Positions 26,929 through 34,893 of a stretch of DNA of 64,000 bases are shown piece by piece. Numbering within the stretch: position 1 is the stretch's first letter; every line of letters starts with the position of its first letter. This DNA comes from Mycolicibacterium sp. CBMA 247 (lineage in GTDB: Bacteria; Actinomycetota; Actinomycetes; Mycobacteriales; Mycobacteriaceae). Below the pieces are notes generated by a model that had not been told where the DNA came from, searched no databases, and worked only from the letters and a program-made list of their open reading frames with translations. The DNA lies in contig NZ_VTGX01000001.1 of assembly GCF_009729095.1 (NCBI RefSeq), positions 806,001 to 870,000 of the forward strand, given 5' to 3'. The translations under genes and the position numbers were made by a program.

Positions 26929-27074
26929 CGATGTCGAACCAACTCCTTGCGAAGAGGTGCTTGGATACGCCAGCGCCACAGGGCACCGGTCACAACGCTG
27001 GCCACCCGCCCGGCGGACCGAGGTCGAGGGCCTCTCGAACCGACTGTCCCCAGCCCTTCCCACGGGCTACCCTA

Positions 27075-27104
27075 TTGACTGAATGACACCATGTGTCCGT
27101 TGGG
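27075..27104 (+). promoter_or_regulatory. Nitrilase-gene promoter region with the same operator
   Basis: TTGACT (27075-27080) is followed by GACAC-N3-GTGTC (27085-27097) at exactly the same offset as in the divergent aldolase promoter. The -10 box at the expected spacing (GTTGGG) is poor. The region 26929-27074 between the two promoters shows no gene. Confidence 0.6.
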
Positions 27105-27141
27105 CACGATGAGTACAGTCAGACCCGAGGAAGGTTCGATC

Positions 27142-28080
27142 ATGGTTCTGGCAGCGGCGATCCAACTCGACGCGGCACTCGCCGACATTCCGGCCAACCT
27201 CGCAGCCTGCGAACGCCTCGGAGACGACGCAGGACGTGCGGGCGCGCGCATCATCGCGCTACCAGAGTTCTTCTCCACAGGGATCGGATTCGTGGACTCG
27301 CTAGCCGAAGCAGCGTTGCCTCCCGACGGACCCGCGACGGAACTCCTCACAACCCTTGCCCGTCGGCACGCAGCACTCGTCGGCGGTTCATTCCTGTGTC
27401 GCGATCCCGATGGACACGTTCGCAATGCGTACATTCTCGCCGACCCGAACGGCGTGATCGGGCGGCACGACAAGGATCTACCCACCATGTGGGAGAACGC
27501 TTTCTACGTGGGCGGCGATGACGACGGGGTCATAGACGCCGGTGGCTATCACGTCGGCGCCGCAGTGTGTTGGGAACTGATGCGCACCCGCACCGTCCGA
27601 CGCCTCCAAGGTCGCGTTGACCTGCTGATGACCGGCTCGGGCTGGTGGTCGATACCTCGGTGGCAGCCACACGCTCTATTCGACAGCCTCGAACACAGAA
27701 ACCGACTTACCGCCCGCACTGCGGCAGCCTCGTTCTCCAAATACGTAGGCGCGCCGTGCGTACACGCCGGCCACGCCGGCGAACTCCATTGCTCGATGCC
27801 CTGGCTGCCGGTCAAATATCGCGGCCACTTCGAGGGCTCGACCATGATCACCACGGCATCCGGCGAGATCATCGCCGAACGACGTGCCGATGAAGGGCAA
27901 GGCGTTGCACTCGGCGAGATCACGGTCGGCCGCCAGGACATCAGTCTGCAACCACCCACGAGCTATTGGCTGCACTCAAGAGGCCTCCTGCCCAGCGCAG
28001 TGTGGAACTATCAGCGCCTACACGGCCGCCGCTGGTACCGACGCAACGTCGCCGGCACACGTTCGGGAGCGGAGGCCTAG
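27142..28080 (+). CDS. Nitrilase-superfamily carbon-nitrogen hydrolase
   Basis: The 312-residue enzyme has the catalytic triad of the superfamily: Glu in ALPEFFSTG, Lys in IGRHDKDLPTMWENAF and Cys in GAAVCWELMRT. It should hydrolyse an amide or carbamoyl group. ATG 27142 is used because GAGGAAGG stands seven bases upstream; a start at 27091 would fall inside the operator. It is divergent from the two aldolase-type genes and shares their operator type, so the three enzymes probably act on one compound, with amide cleavage and aldol cleavage as steps. Confidence 0.88.
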   Translation: MVLAAAIQLDAALADIPANLAACERLGDDAGRAGARIIALPEFFSTGIGFVDSLAEAALPPDGPATELLTTLARRHAALVGGSFLCRDPDGHVRNAYILADPNGVIGRHDKDLPTMWENAFYVGGDDDGVIDAGGYHVGAAVCWELMRTRTVRRLQGRVDLLMTGSGWWSIPRWQPHALFDSLEHRNRLTARTAAASFSKYVGAPCVHAGHAGELHCSMPWLPVKYRGHFEGSTMITTASGEIIAERRADEGQGVALGEITVGRQDISLQPPTSYWLHSRGLLPSAVWNYQRLHGRRWYRRNVAGTRSGAEA

Positions 28081-28098
28081 CGCCACGCGGGCGCGGCT

Positions 28099-28185
28099 GG
28101 CCCATCGGCAGCCGAAACCATCTCGCGTCTACAGGCCGACGGCAAGCGGGTGATCATCAACAAAGTCGGCAGCGGTCCGCCCTGA
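28099..28185 (+). pseudogene. 3' remnant of a small mycobacterial protein gene
   Basis: An in-frame stretch behind the nitrilase gene reads GPSAAETISRLQADGKRVII and then NKVGSGPP before a stop. It resembles the C-terminus of small secreted mycobacterial proteins in which a helix is followed by a Val/Ile strand and a VG-x-x-P ending. No start, signal peptide or ribosome site precedes it. I take it as a leftover of a gene removed when this region was rearranged. Confidence 0.4.
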
Positions 28186-28205
28186 GACACACGGGATATG
28201 GGCCG

Positions 28206-28733
28206 TCATCGATTGCGGCCGTACTCGGTGTGCGTGATCACCAGAACCTCGCTGGGTGCGCTTCCCCGTTGCCGTAGTTGGTGTGGCAACGAGGCGTCGA
28301 AATACGCGCAATCGCCAGGTTCCAAGGTGACCAACTCGTCCTGATAACGCAGCTCCACGACGCCCGAATGGACGAACACCAACTCCTGCCCGGCGTGCTC
28401 TGGATGAGGATGTTCGGCGAACTTGAGTGTTGGCCGCACTATGAACGGCGACATCGACTTTCCGAGCATACTCGCGGCCACGGCTTGATAACGGCTACTT
28501 CCTCGCTCGTTGGCACGGTCAACGGACAACGTGGTAACCGCCGGATCCTCGGAAAACAACTGTGCGACATCAACCTCGAGCGCACGCGCCACCTTCAGCG
28601 CCACCGCGATCGACGGGGTCGAGCGCTGTCGTTCGACCTTGGACAGGTAGCTCTTGGTCAATCCGGTCGCTTCGGCGAGCTCCTCAAGCGTCATGCCCCG
28701 CTGTTGACGCACAGCGCGCAACAGAGCGCTCAT
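28206..28733 (-). CDS. XRE-family regulator with C-terminal cupin sensor
   Basis: The 175-residue protein has an N-terminal XRE helix-turn-helix (RGMTLEELAEATGLTKSYLS, followed by KVERQRSTPS) and a cupin_2 domain at about 105-165 (HAGQELVFVHSGVVELRY, LEPGDCAYFDASLPHQL). Such proteins bind a small ligand in the cupin and control the adjacent catabolic genes. The ATG at 28733 follows GGGAGG. A copy of the cluster's operator with one changed base lies 55 bases upstream, so it probably regulates itself together with the aldolase and nitrilase promoters. Confidence 0.9.
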   Translation of the reverse strand: MSALLRAVRQQRGMTLEELAEATGLTKSYLSKVERQRSTPSIAVALKVARALEVDVAQLFSEDPAVTTLSVDRANERGSSRYQAVAASMLGKSMSPFIVRPTLKFAEHPHPEHAGQELVFVHSGVVELRYQDELVTLEPGDCAYFDASLPHQLRQRGSAPSEVLVITHTEYGRNR

Positions 28734-28776
28734 GCCACCTCCCGCCGCCTAGCAACGCCGAACATAGTTGGCCCCA

Positions 28777-28806
28777 TTCTCCCATAGGACAATGGGTGTC
28801 ATATCG
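28777..28806 (-). promoter_or_regulatory. XRE regulator promoter with a third copy of the operator
   Basis: On the minus strand TCGACG, an 18-base spacer and TATGGG parallel the aldolase promoter. The spacer contains GACAC-N3-TTGTC (28800-28788), one base from the perfect repeat and at the same offset. This supports autoregulation. Confidence 0.6.
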
Positions 28807-28844
28807 TCGACATTGGCGCATGTCGCGGCAATCACCCAGAAGAA

Positions 28845-29858
28845 CTAGTCGCCGGTGGCAGTGATCAACGCCCACAACCCGTCCGCGCCGGCGGCGGTGG
28901 CGAAGTCGGTGAGGACCCCGTCCCAATGCGCAACCGAGCCGTACTCCGAACGCCACGCCAGTGCGGGCATGGTGAACTCATGCAGCCGGTGCTCTCGGGT
29001 GGTGCCGATCGCGCCGTGCACCTGGTGGGCGTTGCGCACCACGACCGATGCGGCATGGCCTACGCAGGAACGTGCCACTGCCACAAGGAAATCCAGGTTG
29101 GGCGAGGACCAGTCCGAACGCAGCGCCTCGGCCAGCGCACCGTCGGTGGCCGCCCGGGCCAGCGCCGACTCGGCAGCGATATCCGCCACCAGGTTCTGCA
29201 CGGCCTGGAACTTGGCCAACGGCCGACCGAACTGGATGCGTTCACCCGCGTGCGCCACCGTCAGCTCCAGGGTCCGGTCCAGGGCAGCGCACACCTGAAC
29301 CGCCCGCACGAGCGCGGCGCGTCGGGTGAACTGCTCGATCACGTTGTCGGACACCGGGGTTCCGGTCAAGTTCGCGATGTCCACGCTGACGTCATCGCGG
29401 GGCTCCCCCGCGCTGTTATAGCCCGCGCCGACCGACAGCGACGCGGTGTCCACGTCGGCCACCTGGTAGCCCGCGCCGTCGCGCCAGACCAGCACCACCC
29501 GGTCGGCGTCCGCGGCCCATGGCACCCCGCGGGCGGCACCGTCGTCGAGCAGGCAGGCGGTGCGCCGGGAATCATCGGCCACCAGCCCGGCCGCTTCCAG
29601 CAGCCAGCAGGCCAGCAGATCGTGTTCAGCCAGGGGGATTCTCACCCCATGCCAGGCGGCCGCGCGCAGCAGCTCGACGGCCTCGGCCCATCCGGCGCCG
29701 CTGCCGCCGGATTCCTCGGATCCGGTCAGCCGGACCAGTCCGAGTTCGCTCAGTCGGCCCCACAATTCGGCGATGGCCTCACCGGGTTGGTGCCGTTCAC
29801 GATGCGCGGCGAAGACCGCCGACATCATCTCGACCAGTTCGGGGTCGACAACGCTCAT
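28845..29858 (-). CDS. Acyl-CoA dehydrogenase, smaller (beta-like) subunit
   Basis: The 337-residue protein has the acyl-CoA dehydrogenase fold: an N-terminal helical domain, a poorly conserved middle domain and a C-terminal FAD/helical domain (RIQFGRPLAKFQAVQNLVAD, HQVHGAIGTTREHRLHEF). The short, divergent N-terminus resembles the small subunits of the heteromeric steroid side-chain dehydrogenases (FadE pairs). It follows the larger dehydrogenase gene after 31 bases, so the two probably form an alpha2-beta2 enzyme. ATG 29858 is the first start after the upstream stop with a fair site (GAGGCGG). Confidence 0.88.
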   Translation of the reverse strand: MSVVDPELVEMMSAVFAAHRERHQPGEAIAELWGRLSELGLVRLTGSEESGGSGAGWAEAVELLRAAAWHGVRIPLAEHDLLACWLLEAAGLVADDSRRTACLLDDGAARGVPWAADADRVVLVWRDGAGYQVADVDTASLSVGAGYNSAGEPRDDVSVDIANLTGTPVSDNVIEQFTRRAALVRAVQVCAALDRTLELTVAHAGERIQFGRPLAKFQAVQNLVADIAAESALARAATDGALAEALRSDWSSPNLDFLVAVARSCVGHAASVVVRNAHQVHGAIGTTREHRLHEFTMPALAWRSEYGSVAHWDGVLTDFATAAGADGLWALITATGD

Positions 29859-29889
29859 CAGTGCCGCCTCTTCTTCGCGCAAGCGCTCA

Positions 29890-31026
29890 TCAGCGCATCC
29901 CCAATCCCCGTGCGATGACCCCGCGCAGAACCTCGTTCGTCCCACCACGCAGGGTGAACCCGGGGCGTTGGACCACGGCATCGGCCAGCATCGAGCGGTA
30001 CCCCTCGTCATCGGTCTCACCGAGAACATCGGCGAAATCGGCGATGTCACCCTCGGTGCACGTACCGAGCACCTTGACCACGGCCGCTGCGGTATCGGCC
30101 GGTTCGTGACGCTCCAGCGCGCCGGCGACCGCCGTCGACATCTGGTGCAAACCAGTGATGCGAGCCAGGTATCGGCCCAGATCGGTGTGACGCGGCAGTG
30201 ATCCGTCGCGCATGTGCGAGGCCACGTCGGCCAGCAGCGGAAACGTCGACAGGAAGCGCTCGGGGCCACTGCGTTCGAAGCTGAGCTCCGAGGTCACCTG
30301 CTGCCAGCCGTTACCGATGGTGCCGAACACCATGGTGTCGGGCACGAACACCTCATCGAGAATCACCTCGTTGAAGTGGTGCTTGCCGTTCATCGAGATG
30401 ATTGGCCTGATGTCGACGCCGGGGGCATGCAGGTCCACGATGAACTGGCTGAGTCCGTCGTGGCGGTGCGCCGGGTCCACCGGAGCGGTGCGGGCCAGGC
30501 AGATGAACGCGTGGGCCAGGTGCGCACCCGACGTCCACACCTTGGTGCCCGTGATCGTCCAGCCACCGTCCACCTGCACGGCCTTGGTGCGCACGCTGGC
30601 CAGATCCGACCCGGAATCCGGCTCGCTCATGCCGATCCCGAAGTAGCACTCACCTTTGGCGATGGCGGGCAAGAACTTTCGTCGCTGCTCCTCGGTGCCG
30701 TACTTGAGCAACGAAGGGACGATCTGACGGTCGGCGATCCAGTGCGCCCCCACCGGGGCCCCGGCCGCCAGCAGCTCTTCGGTGACCACGAAACGTTCCT
30801 GATGGCTGCGCCCGTGCCCGCCGTAGGAGACCGGCACCGTCATACCCAGCCAACCGCGGGCGGCCAGCGCCCGGCTGAAATCCTCGTCCCAACCGGTCAG
30901 CCAACTGTCGGCGTACCGGCCGATCCTGCCGGCCTGCTGCTGGTCGGCGACAAACTGGCGCACCTGCAACCGCAACTCGTCGAGCGCATGCGGGTCGCCG
31001 GACACCGGCGGCACCAATCTGGTCAT
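29890..31026 (-). CDS. Acyl-CoA dehydrogenase, larger subunit
   Basis: The 378-residue flavoprotein has the signature MSEPDSGSDLASVRTKA and, near the C-terminus, TLRGGTNEVLRGVIARGLG. It would introduce a trans-2,3 double bond into an acyl-CoA and pass electrons to ETF. The ATG at 31026 follows GGAG at seven bases. With the next gene it forms a two-gene operon. The pairing is typical of mycobacterial enzymes for sterol or other bulky acyl-CoAs; the substrate is not evident. Divergent from mrx1 across 135 bases. Confidence 0.9.
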   Translation of the reverse strand: MTRLVPPVSGDPHALDELRLQVRQFVADQQQAGRIGRYADSWLTGWDEDFSRALAARGWLGMTVPVSYGGHGRSHQERFVVTEELLAAGAPVGAHWIADRQIVPSLLKYGTEEQRRKFLPAIAKGECYFGIGMSEPDSGSDLASVRTKAVQVDGGWTITGTKVWTSGAHLAHAFICLARTAPVDPAHRHDGLSQFIVDLHAPGVDIRPIISMNGKHHFNEVILDEVFVPDTMVFGTIGNGWQQVTSELSFERSGPERFLSTFPLLADVASHMRDGSLPRHTDLGRYLARITGLHQMSTAVAGALERHEPADTAAAVVKVLGTCTEGDIADFADVLGETDDEGYRSMLADAVVQRPGFTLRGGTNEVLRGVIARGLGMR

Positions 31027-31161
31027 GTTCAGCTCCGTCCCACTGCGGATTAGCAACTTACCGCTGAGCCCAACTGGGCAGGTCACCGCAGGAAGCCGCG
31101 GGCGTTGGAGACCTGCGTCACCGCGGGCATCAGACGACGGTTCGGCTACGTTGTGTGCACT

Positions 31162-31410
31162 ATGACTGCTACATCGACTGCTGTGACCATGTACACCACC
31201 ACCTGGTGCGGCTACTGCTCGCGGCTCAAGATCGCGCTCAAGACCGAGAACATCGCGTGGACTGAGGTCGACATCGAGCAGGATCCAGCAGCGGCCGAGT
31301 TCGTCGGTTCGGTCAACGGCGGGAACCACGTGGTGCCGACCCTGAAATTCGCCGACGGGTCGACGCTGACCAACCCGACCATCAAGCAGGTCAAGGCCAA
31401 ACTCGGCTAA
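31162..31410 (+). CDS. mrx1: Mycoredoxin-1
   Basis: The 82-residue glutaredoxin-fold protein has the CGYC active site (TTWCGYCSRLK) and the conserved GGNHVVPTLKFADGSTLTNP end. It reduces mycothiol mixed disulfides and was identified as Rv3198A in M. tuberculosis. The ATG at 31162 agrees with that orthologue. In M. tuberculosis it is next to uvrD2; here about 7 kb of accessory genes lie between. It converges on nudC. Confidence 0.95.
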   Translation: MTATSTAVTMYTTTWCGYCSRLKIALKTENIAWTEVDIEQDPAAAEFVGSVNGGNHVVPTLKFADGSTLTNPTIKQVKAKLG

Positions 31411-31440
31411 CTCGTCTGCCCGCCGATCCGTCCACGGCCG

Positions 31441-32388
31441 TCAGTCCAGGGCCGCCCAGGATTCGATGATCTCGCGGGCAATCGAAATCGACCCCGGCAA
31501 CAGCAACCGAGACGGAGAATCGCCGTTGGCCGAGTTCCAGTCGCCCTGATCGAGCGCCTCGCGGATCTCGGCCCTGGTGAACCAGCCGGCCTCGGCGATC
31601 TCGCCGTCGTTGAACGAGAACGGCTGCTCCGGATCGCCGATGGCGTGGAACCCGACCATCAACGAACGCGGGAACGGCCACGGCTGGCTCCCCAGGTATT
31701 GCACATCGGTGACCGAGAGGCCGATTTCCTCGGCGATCTCGCGCACCACACAGGTCTCGAAGGATTCGCCGGCCTCGACGAATCCGGCCAGGATCGAGAA
31801 CAGCCGCTCGGGCCACACCGTCTGCCGGGCCAACACCGCGCGGTCGTGGCCGTCGTGGACCAGACAGATCACCGCCGGGTCGATGCGCGGGAATTCCTCG
31901 TGGCCGCTGACGGGGTCGACCCGCGACCAGCCGCCTTTCGCCGACTTCGTCGCCGCACCGTCCACCGCACTGAACCGGGCCCGGTCATGCCAGTTCAGCA
32001 ACGCGGTGGCGGTGGCAACCAATTGGGCGCTGAGATCATCGAAGACGTCCCCCGCCCGGCGTAGATCGAGCACCTCCGCCGGTTCATCCGGATCCTCGGG
32101 CGCCTCGAGCGCGCCCCGAACGCCCCAGACGTGGCGCCCGTCGCCCAGCCGGCCCAGGAATACCGCGTGCTCCGGTGGTTTGTCGGTGCCCAGCCCCGAA
32201 GCCTTGCCGAGCACCACCTGGCCACCCGAGATCAGCACCTGGTTGCGTCGGTCGACCCGCAACAGCAGGGCGTCCTTCCAGCCCGCCGTCGCAGCATCGA
32301 TATCGGTACGCAACGCGTCGGCACGGTCGGCGCCGACCCGCGAGAGCAGGGGAACGTTGCGCAGGCCGAAGGTTCGACGCTGTCCCAT
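31441..32388 (-). CDS. nudC: NADH pyrophosphatase NudC
   Basis: The protein (315 residues from ATG 32388) hydrolyses NADH and can remove NAD caps from RNA. The Nudix box GFVEAGESFETCVVREIAEE and the NADH-specificity motif SQPWPFPRS are intact. The four-cysteine zinc ribbon of the E. coli enzyme is absent, as in other mycobacterial NudC. The ATG at 32388 (MGQRRTFGLRNVPLLSRV) matches Rv3199c best. An earlier ATG at 32460 overlaps the upstream stop as ATGA and would add 24 residues made of a 12-residue repeat. Confidence 0.93.
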   Translation of the reverse strand: MGQRRTFGLRNVPLLSRVGADRADALRTDIDAATAGWKDALLLRVDRRNQVLISGGQVVLGKASGLGTDKPPEHAVFLGRLGDGRHVWGVRGALEAPEDPDEPAEVLDLRRAGDVFDDLSAQLVATATALLNWHDRARFSAVDGAATKSAKGGWSRVDPVSGHEEFPRIDPAVICLVHDGHDRAVLARQTVWPERLFSILAGFVEAGESFETCVVREIAEEIGLSVTDVQYLGSQPWPFPRSLMVGFHAIGDPEQPFSFNDGEIAEAGWFTRAEIREALDQGDWNSANGDSPSRLLLPGSISIAREIIESWAALD

Positions 32389-32460
32389 CCCCGGGCCGCT
32401 GCGCTCCTGCCCGCCGCAAGTCATCCCCCGGTCGCTGCGCTCCTGCCCGCCGGAAGTCAT
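32389..32460. repeat. Two tandem copies of a 35/36-bp repeat at the kch-nudC junction
   Basis: Units at 32389-32424 and 32426-32460 differ by three bases or gaps. On the minus strand each starts with ATGACTT and contains GGGCAGGAGCGCAGCG, so each supplies a start codon and a ribosome-site-like AGGAG. Read in the nudC frame they spell MTSGGQERSDRG and MTCGGQERSGPG. Confidence 0.85.
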
Positions 32461-33551
32461 CGCTCGGCGTCCGCGCTGCGGATATACAGCAGCCGGTCGC
32501 CTGCCTCCAGCGCGTCGACCTCCGGTGCATCGACCCGCACCAGCCGGCCCTCACGCACCACACCCAGCACGATGTCGTGCAGATGCCGCGGCGAGCCACC
32601 CTCCTCTTTGGGAGTGACCTCGCGTTCGGCGATGGCGAATCCGGCGTCGGGGGTCAGCAGATCCTCCATCATCTCCACCACGCTGGGAGTCTGCGTCGCG
32701 ATACCCAGCAACCGGCCTGCGGTCTCGGAAGACACCACGGTGGAGTCCGCACCGGACTGCTTGAGCAGGTGCAGGTTGTCGGATTCCCGCACCGCCGCGA
32801 TGATCTTGGCTTTGGGCGCCAGCTCTCGGGCAGTCAACGTGACCAGCACCGCGCTGGCGTCGTTGTCCGCCGCCACGATGATCGACTTGGCGTGCTGGGC
32901 ACCGGCGAGTCGCAGTACTGCGGAATTGGTGGCGTCGCCGTGCACGGTCACCAGCCCGGCGCCCTTGGCACGTTCGAGGGCGGCGGCGTTCTCGTCGACG
33001 ACGACGATGTCCCCCGGGGCGACCTCGTCGCCGACCATCGCGGCGACCGCCGTTCGGCCCTTGGTGCCGTATCCGACGACGACGGTGTGGTTACGCACTT
33101 TGTTCCTCCATCGCTGAATCTTCAGCGCCTGCCGGGATTGGGTGGTCAGGGTTTCCACGGTGGTACCGATGAGGACGATCAGGAAGGCCACCCGCAGCGG
33201 CGTGATGACCAGGACGTTGACCAGCCGCGCGGATTCCGTATAGGGCGTGATGTCGCCGTAGCCCGTCGTGGACAGCGACACCGTCGCGTAATACAGACAA
33301 TCCAGGAAGGTCAACGGATTGTTGGGATCCGGGGCGCTGTCGTTGTCCCGGTAGCCGTAACGATCCAAGTAGACGATGAGCACCGCCGCGAACAGCGCCG
33401 CCAGCGCGTAGAACACCCGCATGGCGATCTTGCGCCCCGGGCTGACGAACGGCTCAGGGATGCGCAATACATCGACGAGCGCGGCGTCGGGGCGCGAGGT
33501 CAGGTTCGTGTCGATCGCGGCGAGTCGGCGCCGCAGCCTGCCTCTAGCCAC
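32457..33551 (-). CDS. Potassium channel with RCK (TrkA-N/TrkA-C) domain (Rv3200c orthologue)
   Basis: The 364-residue protein has two membrane helices flanking the pore, with the selectivity filter TTGYGD (SLSTTGYGDITPYTES). A cytosolic TrkA-N Rossmann domain follows (VVVGYGTKGRTAVAAM) and then a C-terminal TrkA-C-like region. It is a 2TM ligand-gated K+ channel of the MthK type. Its stop overlaps the ATG at the head of the nudC frame by four bases, so the two genes are co-transcribed, as in M. tuberculosis. Confidence 0.93.
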   Translation of the reverse strand: MARGRLRRRLAAIDTNLTSRPDAALVDVLRIPEPFVSPGRKIAMRVFYALAALFAAVLIVYLDRYGYRDNDSAPDPNNPLTFLDCLYYATVSLSTTGYGDITPYTESARLVNVLVITPLRVAFLIVLIGTTVETLTTQSRQALKIQRWRNKVRNHTVVVGYGTKGRTAVAAMVGDEVAPGDIVVVDENAAALERAKGAGLVTVHGDATNSAVLRLAGAQHAKSIIVAADNDASAVLVTLTARELAPKAKIIAAVRESDNLHLLKQSGADSTVVSSETAGRLLGIATQTPSVVEMMEDLLTPDAGFAIAEREVTPKEEGGSPRHLHDIVLGVVREGRLVRVDAPEVDALEAGDRLLYIRSADAER

Positions 33552-33626
33552 GCCGCCCCATCATCGAGCAAAGCGTCCCGGGACGTGCCGGGATCGATCC
33601 GATCAGACGCACGCCACAATGTAACC

Positions 33627-34016
33627 ATGACCGCACCCGAGCCTCAGCGGACATCCTCCGCACCCGCTGCAAACCGACTCGCCGCGCTGTTGCTGGGCTC
33701 GGGAGTTCTGCACTTCGTCGTGCCCAAGCCGTACGACACGATCGTCCCGGTGGAGCTGCCCGGCAGCCCGCGCTTCTACACCTACGCCTCCGGTGTCGGC
33801 GAGCTTGCCACCGGGGCACTGCTGGTTGCGCCCCGCACCCGGCGGTTGGGCGGGCTGGCCGCGGTGACCCTGTTCGTCGCGGTGTTCCCGGCCAACGTGA
33901 ACATGATCCGGCTCTGGTGGAACAAACCGTGGCCGATGCGGATCGCCGCGATCGCCCGGCTGCCGCTGCAGATTCCGTTGATCACCGCGGCGCTGCGGGT
34001 GTACCGCAACTCCTAG
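33627..34016 (+). CDS. DoxX-like small membrane protein
   Basis: The 129-residue protein has four hydrophobic segments and the look of the DoxX family (LLGSGVLHFVVPKPYD, FYTYASGVGELATGALL, PWPMRIAAIARLPLQIPLI). DoxX proteins associate with redox enzymes in the membrane, but their role is not settled. The ATG at 33627 is the first protein-like start. It diverges from the K+ channel and is absent from this position in M. tuberculosis as I remember it. Confidence 0.75.
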   Translation: MTAPEPQRTSSAPAANRLAALLLGSGVLHFVVPKPYDTIVPVELPGSPRFYTYASGVGELATGALLVAPRTRRLGGLAAVTLFVAVFPANVNMIRLWWNKPWPMRIAAIARLPLQIPLITAALRVYRNS

Positions 34017-34136
34017 CCATCCCGGTCAGAACACCTGGGCTCCAACCATTTTCGCCGGGCCTGAGCACGCTCCCGGCCGGCACGGGCCGGAGTTTGGCAA
34101 GGCTATCGTTGCTGGTGGAGTGCGGTTTCGACCGAT

Positions 34137-34862
34137 ATGGTCGGGGTCGTGACGAATTCCAGCCATCCGTCTGAGCCGCACGTAGGTTCTTTCTCCTCGA
34201 AGCTGAACTGGCTTCGTGCCGGGGTACTGGGTGCCAACGACGGAATCGTCTCCACAGCAGGCATCGTCGTGGGCGTGGCCGCCGCGACGGTGGAACAGGC
34301 GCCAATCCTGACCGCGGGTATCGCGGGCCTGGCCGCAGGCGCGGTATCGATGGCGTTGGGTGAGTACGTCTCAGTCAGCACACAGCGCGACACCGAACGC
34401 GCACTGCTACACAAGGAACGCCGAGAATTGCGTGACGATCCGGCCGCCGAACTGGACGAGCTGGCCGCGCTCTACGCGGCCAAGGGCTTGTCGACCGCGA
34501 CCGCGCGCACCGTGGCCGAGGAGCTCACCGACCACGACGCCTTTGCCGCGCACGCCGAGGTCGAATTGGGTATCGATCCCAAGGATCTGACCAATCCGTG
34601 GCACGCTGCGGCATCCTCGGCGTCGGCGTTCACCGTCGGCGCGCTGTTGCCGTTGATCGCGATCCTGATCCCGCCGACGACATGGCGCATCCCGGTGACC
34701 GTGGTGGCGGTGTTGCTGGCCCTGATGCTGACCGGGGCGGTTTCGGCCGGGCTGGGCGGCGCGCCGAAGGGCCGGGCGGTGCTGCGCAATGTGATCGGTG
34801 GCGGCCTGGCCTTGGCGATCACCTACCTGATCGGCCTTCTGGTGGGGACCACGATCACCTGA
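34137..34862 (+). CDS. VIT1/CCC1-family transporter
   Basis: The 241-residue membrane protein has the VIT family N-terminus LNWLRAGVLGANDGIVSTAG followed by MALGEYVSVSTQRDTE, and five predicted helices. Yeast CCC1 and plant VIT1 move Fe2+ or Mn2+; bacterial members are presumed to export these ions. A soluble helical hairpin (residues 90-160) lies between helices 2 and 3, as usual. The start could also be the GTG at 34149, because neither has an ideal ribosome site. Confidence 0.88.
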   Translation: MVGVVTNSSHPSEPHVGSFSSKLNWLRAGVLGANDGIVSTAGIVVGVAAATVEQAPILTAGIAGLAAGAVSMALGEYVSVSTQRDTERALLHKERRELRDDPAAELDELAALYAAKGLSTATARTVAEELTDHDAFAAHAEVELGIDPKDLTNPWHAAASSASAFTVGALLPLIAILIPPTTWRIPVTVVAVLLALMLTGAVSAGLGGAPKGRAVLRNVIGGGLALAITYLIGLLVGTTIT

Positions 34863-34893
34863 CCTTGCATCATCCGTTCAGCCAAGGAGTCCC

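Noticed and set aside
23770..31150. Insertion sequence or prophage as cause of the accessory block
   Set aside because: No transposase, integrase, inverted terminal repeats, target duplications or tRNA attachment site could be seen.
32389..32460. Start of NudC at 32460 as the only start
   Set aside because: Homology to the family begins at the 32388 ATG; the extra residues are repeat-encoded, so I report the longer form only as an alternative.
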